A stretch of DNA of 64,000 nucleotides, taken from contig NZ_SELO01000002.1 of the NCBI RefSeq assembly GCF_004146235.1, forward strand, positions 310,001-374,000, written 5' to 3'. The position numbers were made by a program, and so were the translations under genes. This document shows positions 63,925-64,000 of the stretch, in pieces (position 1 is the first letter of the stretch; each line of letters starts with the position of its first letter). The DNA is from Tropicimonas sp. IMCC6043 (GTDB taxonomy: Bacteria; Pseudomonadota; Alphaproteobacteria; Rhodobacterales; Rhodobacteraceae). The notes under the pieces were generated by a model. The model was not told where the DNA came from, did no database searches, and saw only the letters and a program-made list of their open reading frames with translations.

Positions 63925-64000
63925 ATGACTCGCTATGTCGCGCTGCTTCGGGCGGTGAATGTCGGCGGCACAGGCAAGCTGCCGATGGCGGCGTTGGTGC
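63925..64000 (+). CDS. DUF1697 protein, N-terminal part (cut by window edge)
   Basis: The visible 25 residues, MTRYVALLRAVNVGGTGKLP followed by MAALV, match the opening of DUF1697 proteins (usually about 175 residues, function unknown). AAGGAGG lies 4 nt before the ATG. It is divergent from the MFS gene. Confidence 0.8.
   Translation, partial: MTRYVALLRAVNVGGTGKLPMAALV

Noticed and set aside
1-64000. tRNA, rRNA, CRISPR array, insertion sequence or prophage.
   Set aside because: No cloverleaf ends, direct-repeat arrays, transposase, integrase or phage structural motifs were seen in a read-through of both strands; short RNAs could still be missed without a covariance search.

Overview
The window is GC-rich, densely packed chromosomal DNA from an alphaproteobacterium, most likely a Rhodobacteraceae/Roseobacter-group species. 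The grounds are the folK-rpoZ-rel-DUF2062 order, the fmt/def-like/def order, a complete sqdB-sqdD-sqdC sulfolipid operon, a VPLPA-type C-terminal sorting signal, an H-type lectin remnant and Pseudomonas-type cobalamin genes. The genus cannot be named from this sequence alone. I saw no tRNA, rRNA, CRISPR array, insertion sequence, integrase or phage gene.

Layout. 1-2806 (minus): start of etfB, a PduO-type cobalamin adenosyltransferase, a HIG1-like membrane protein, a short-chain dehydrogenase and an SH3 protein. 2971-5319: parC. 5476-9399 (minus): folK, rpoZ, the (p)ppGpp synthetase/hydrolase and a DUF2062 protein. 9488-13887 (plus): a NYN-domain protein, then a three-gene osmolyte module (GH32-like hydrolase, HAD sugar-phosphate phosphatase, and a GT4 enzyme that looks more like mannosylfructose-phosphate synthase than sucrose-phosphate synthase). 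13982-16631: ispH, a LysE exporter, a methyltransferase and rnhA, the first three overlapping by 4 nt. 16654-18580 (minus): def, a deformylase paralogue lacking catalytic residues, and fmt. 18683-22074: a PatB/MalY aminotransferase, an L,D-transpeptidase, two decayed genes (DUF1428 and a VOC tail) and a xi-class glutathione transferase. 22081-26694: a receiver protein, an AvrRpt2-like cysteine protease, cobC-cbiB and a GT87 protein. 26664-28609: a CPBP protease and a secreted choice-of-anchor protein split by an in-frame stop. 28782-32099: carB.

32123-44471 holds a deleted H-type lectin gene, an FMN hydroxyacid dehydrogenase, a periplasmic phytase-esterase-like protein with a strong terminator, a hydrolase, a P1 peptidase/SDR pair, ackA, gpsA, a BrkB protein and waaA. 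44615-50498 (minus) holds a GT2 glycosyltransferase, ychF and sqdBDC. 50866-58571 is a cell-envelope island: a membrane coiled-coil protein, a secreted protein, a putative barrel, a periplasmic caspase-Sel1-PG-binding protein, a membrane M15 peptidase and, divergently, OmpA plus a transmembrane Ser/Thr kinase. 58674-62381 is a CecR-like regulator with a perfect 34-bp palindrome and a translationally coupled MFP/ABC exporter. The window ends with a His-tailed MFS transporter and the start of a DUF1697 gene.

The strongest candidates for new biology are the envelope kinase/caspase/peptidoglycan island and the putative mannosylfructose synthesis-plus-hydrolysis operon. Five reading frames show decay or inactivation: VOC tail, DUF1428, choice-of-anchor protein, H-type lectin and the deformylase paralogue's active site.
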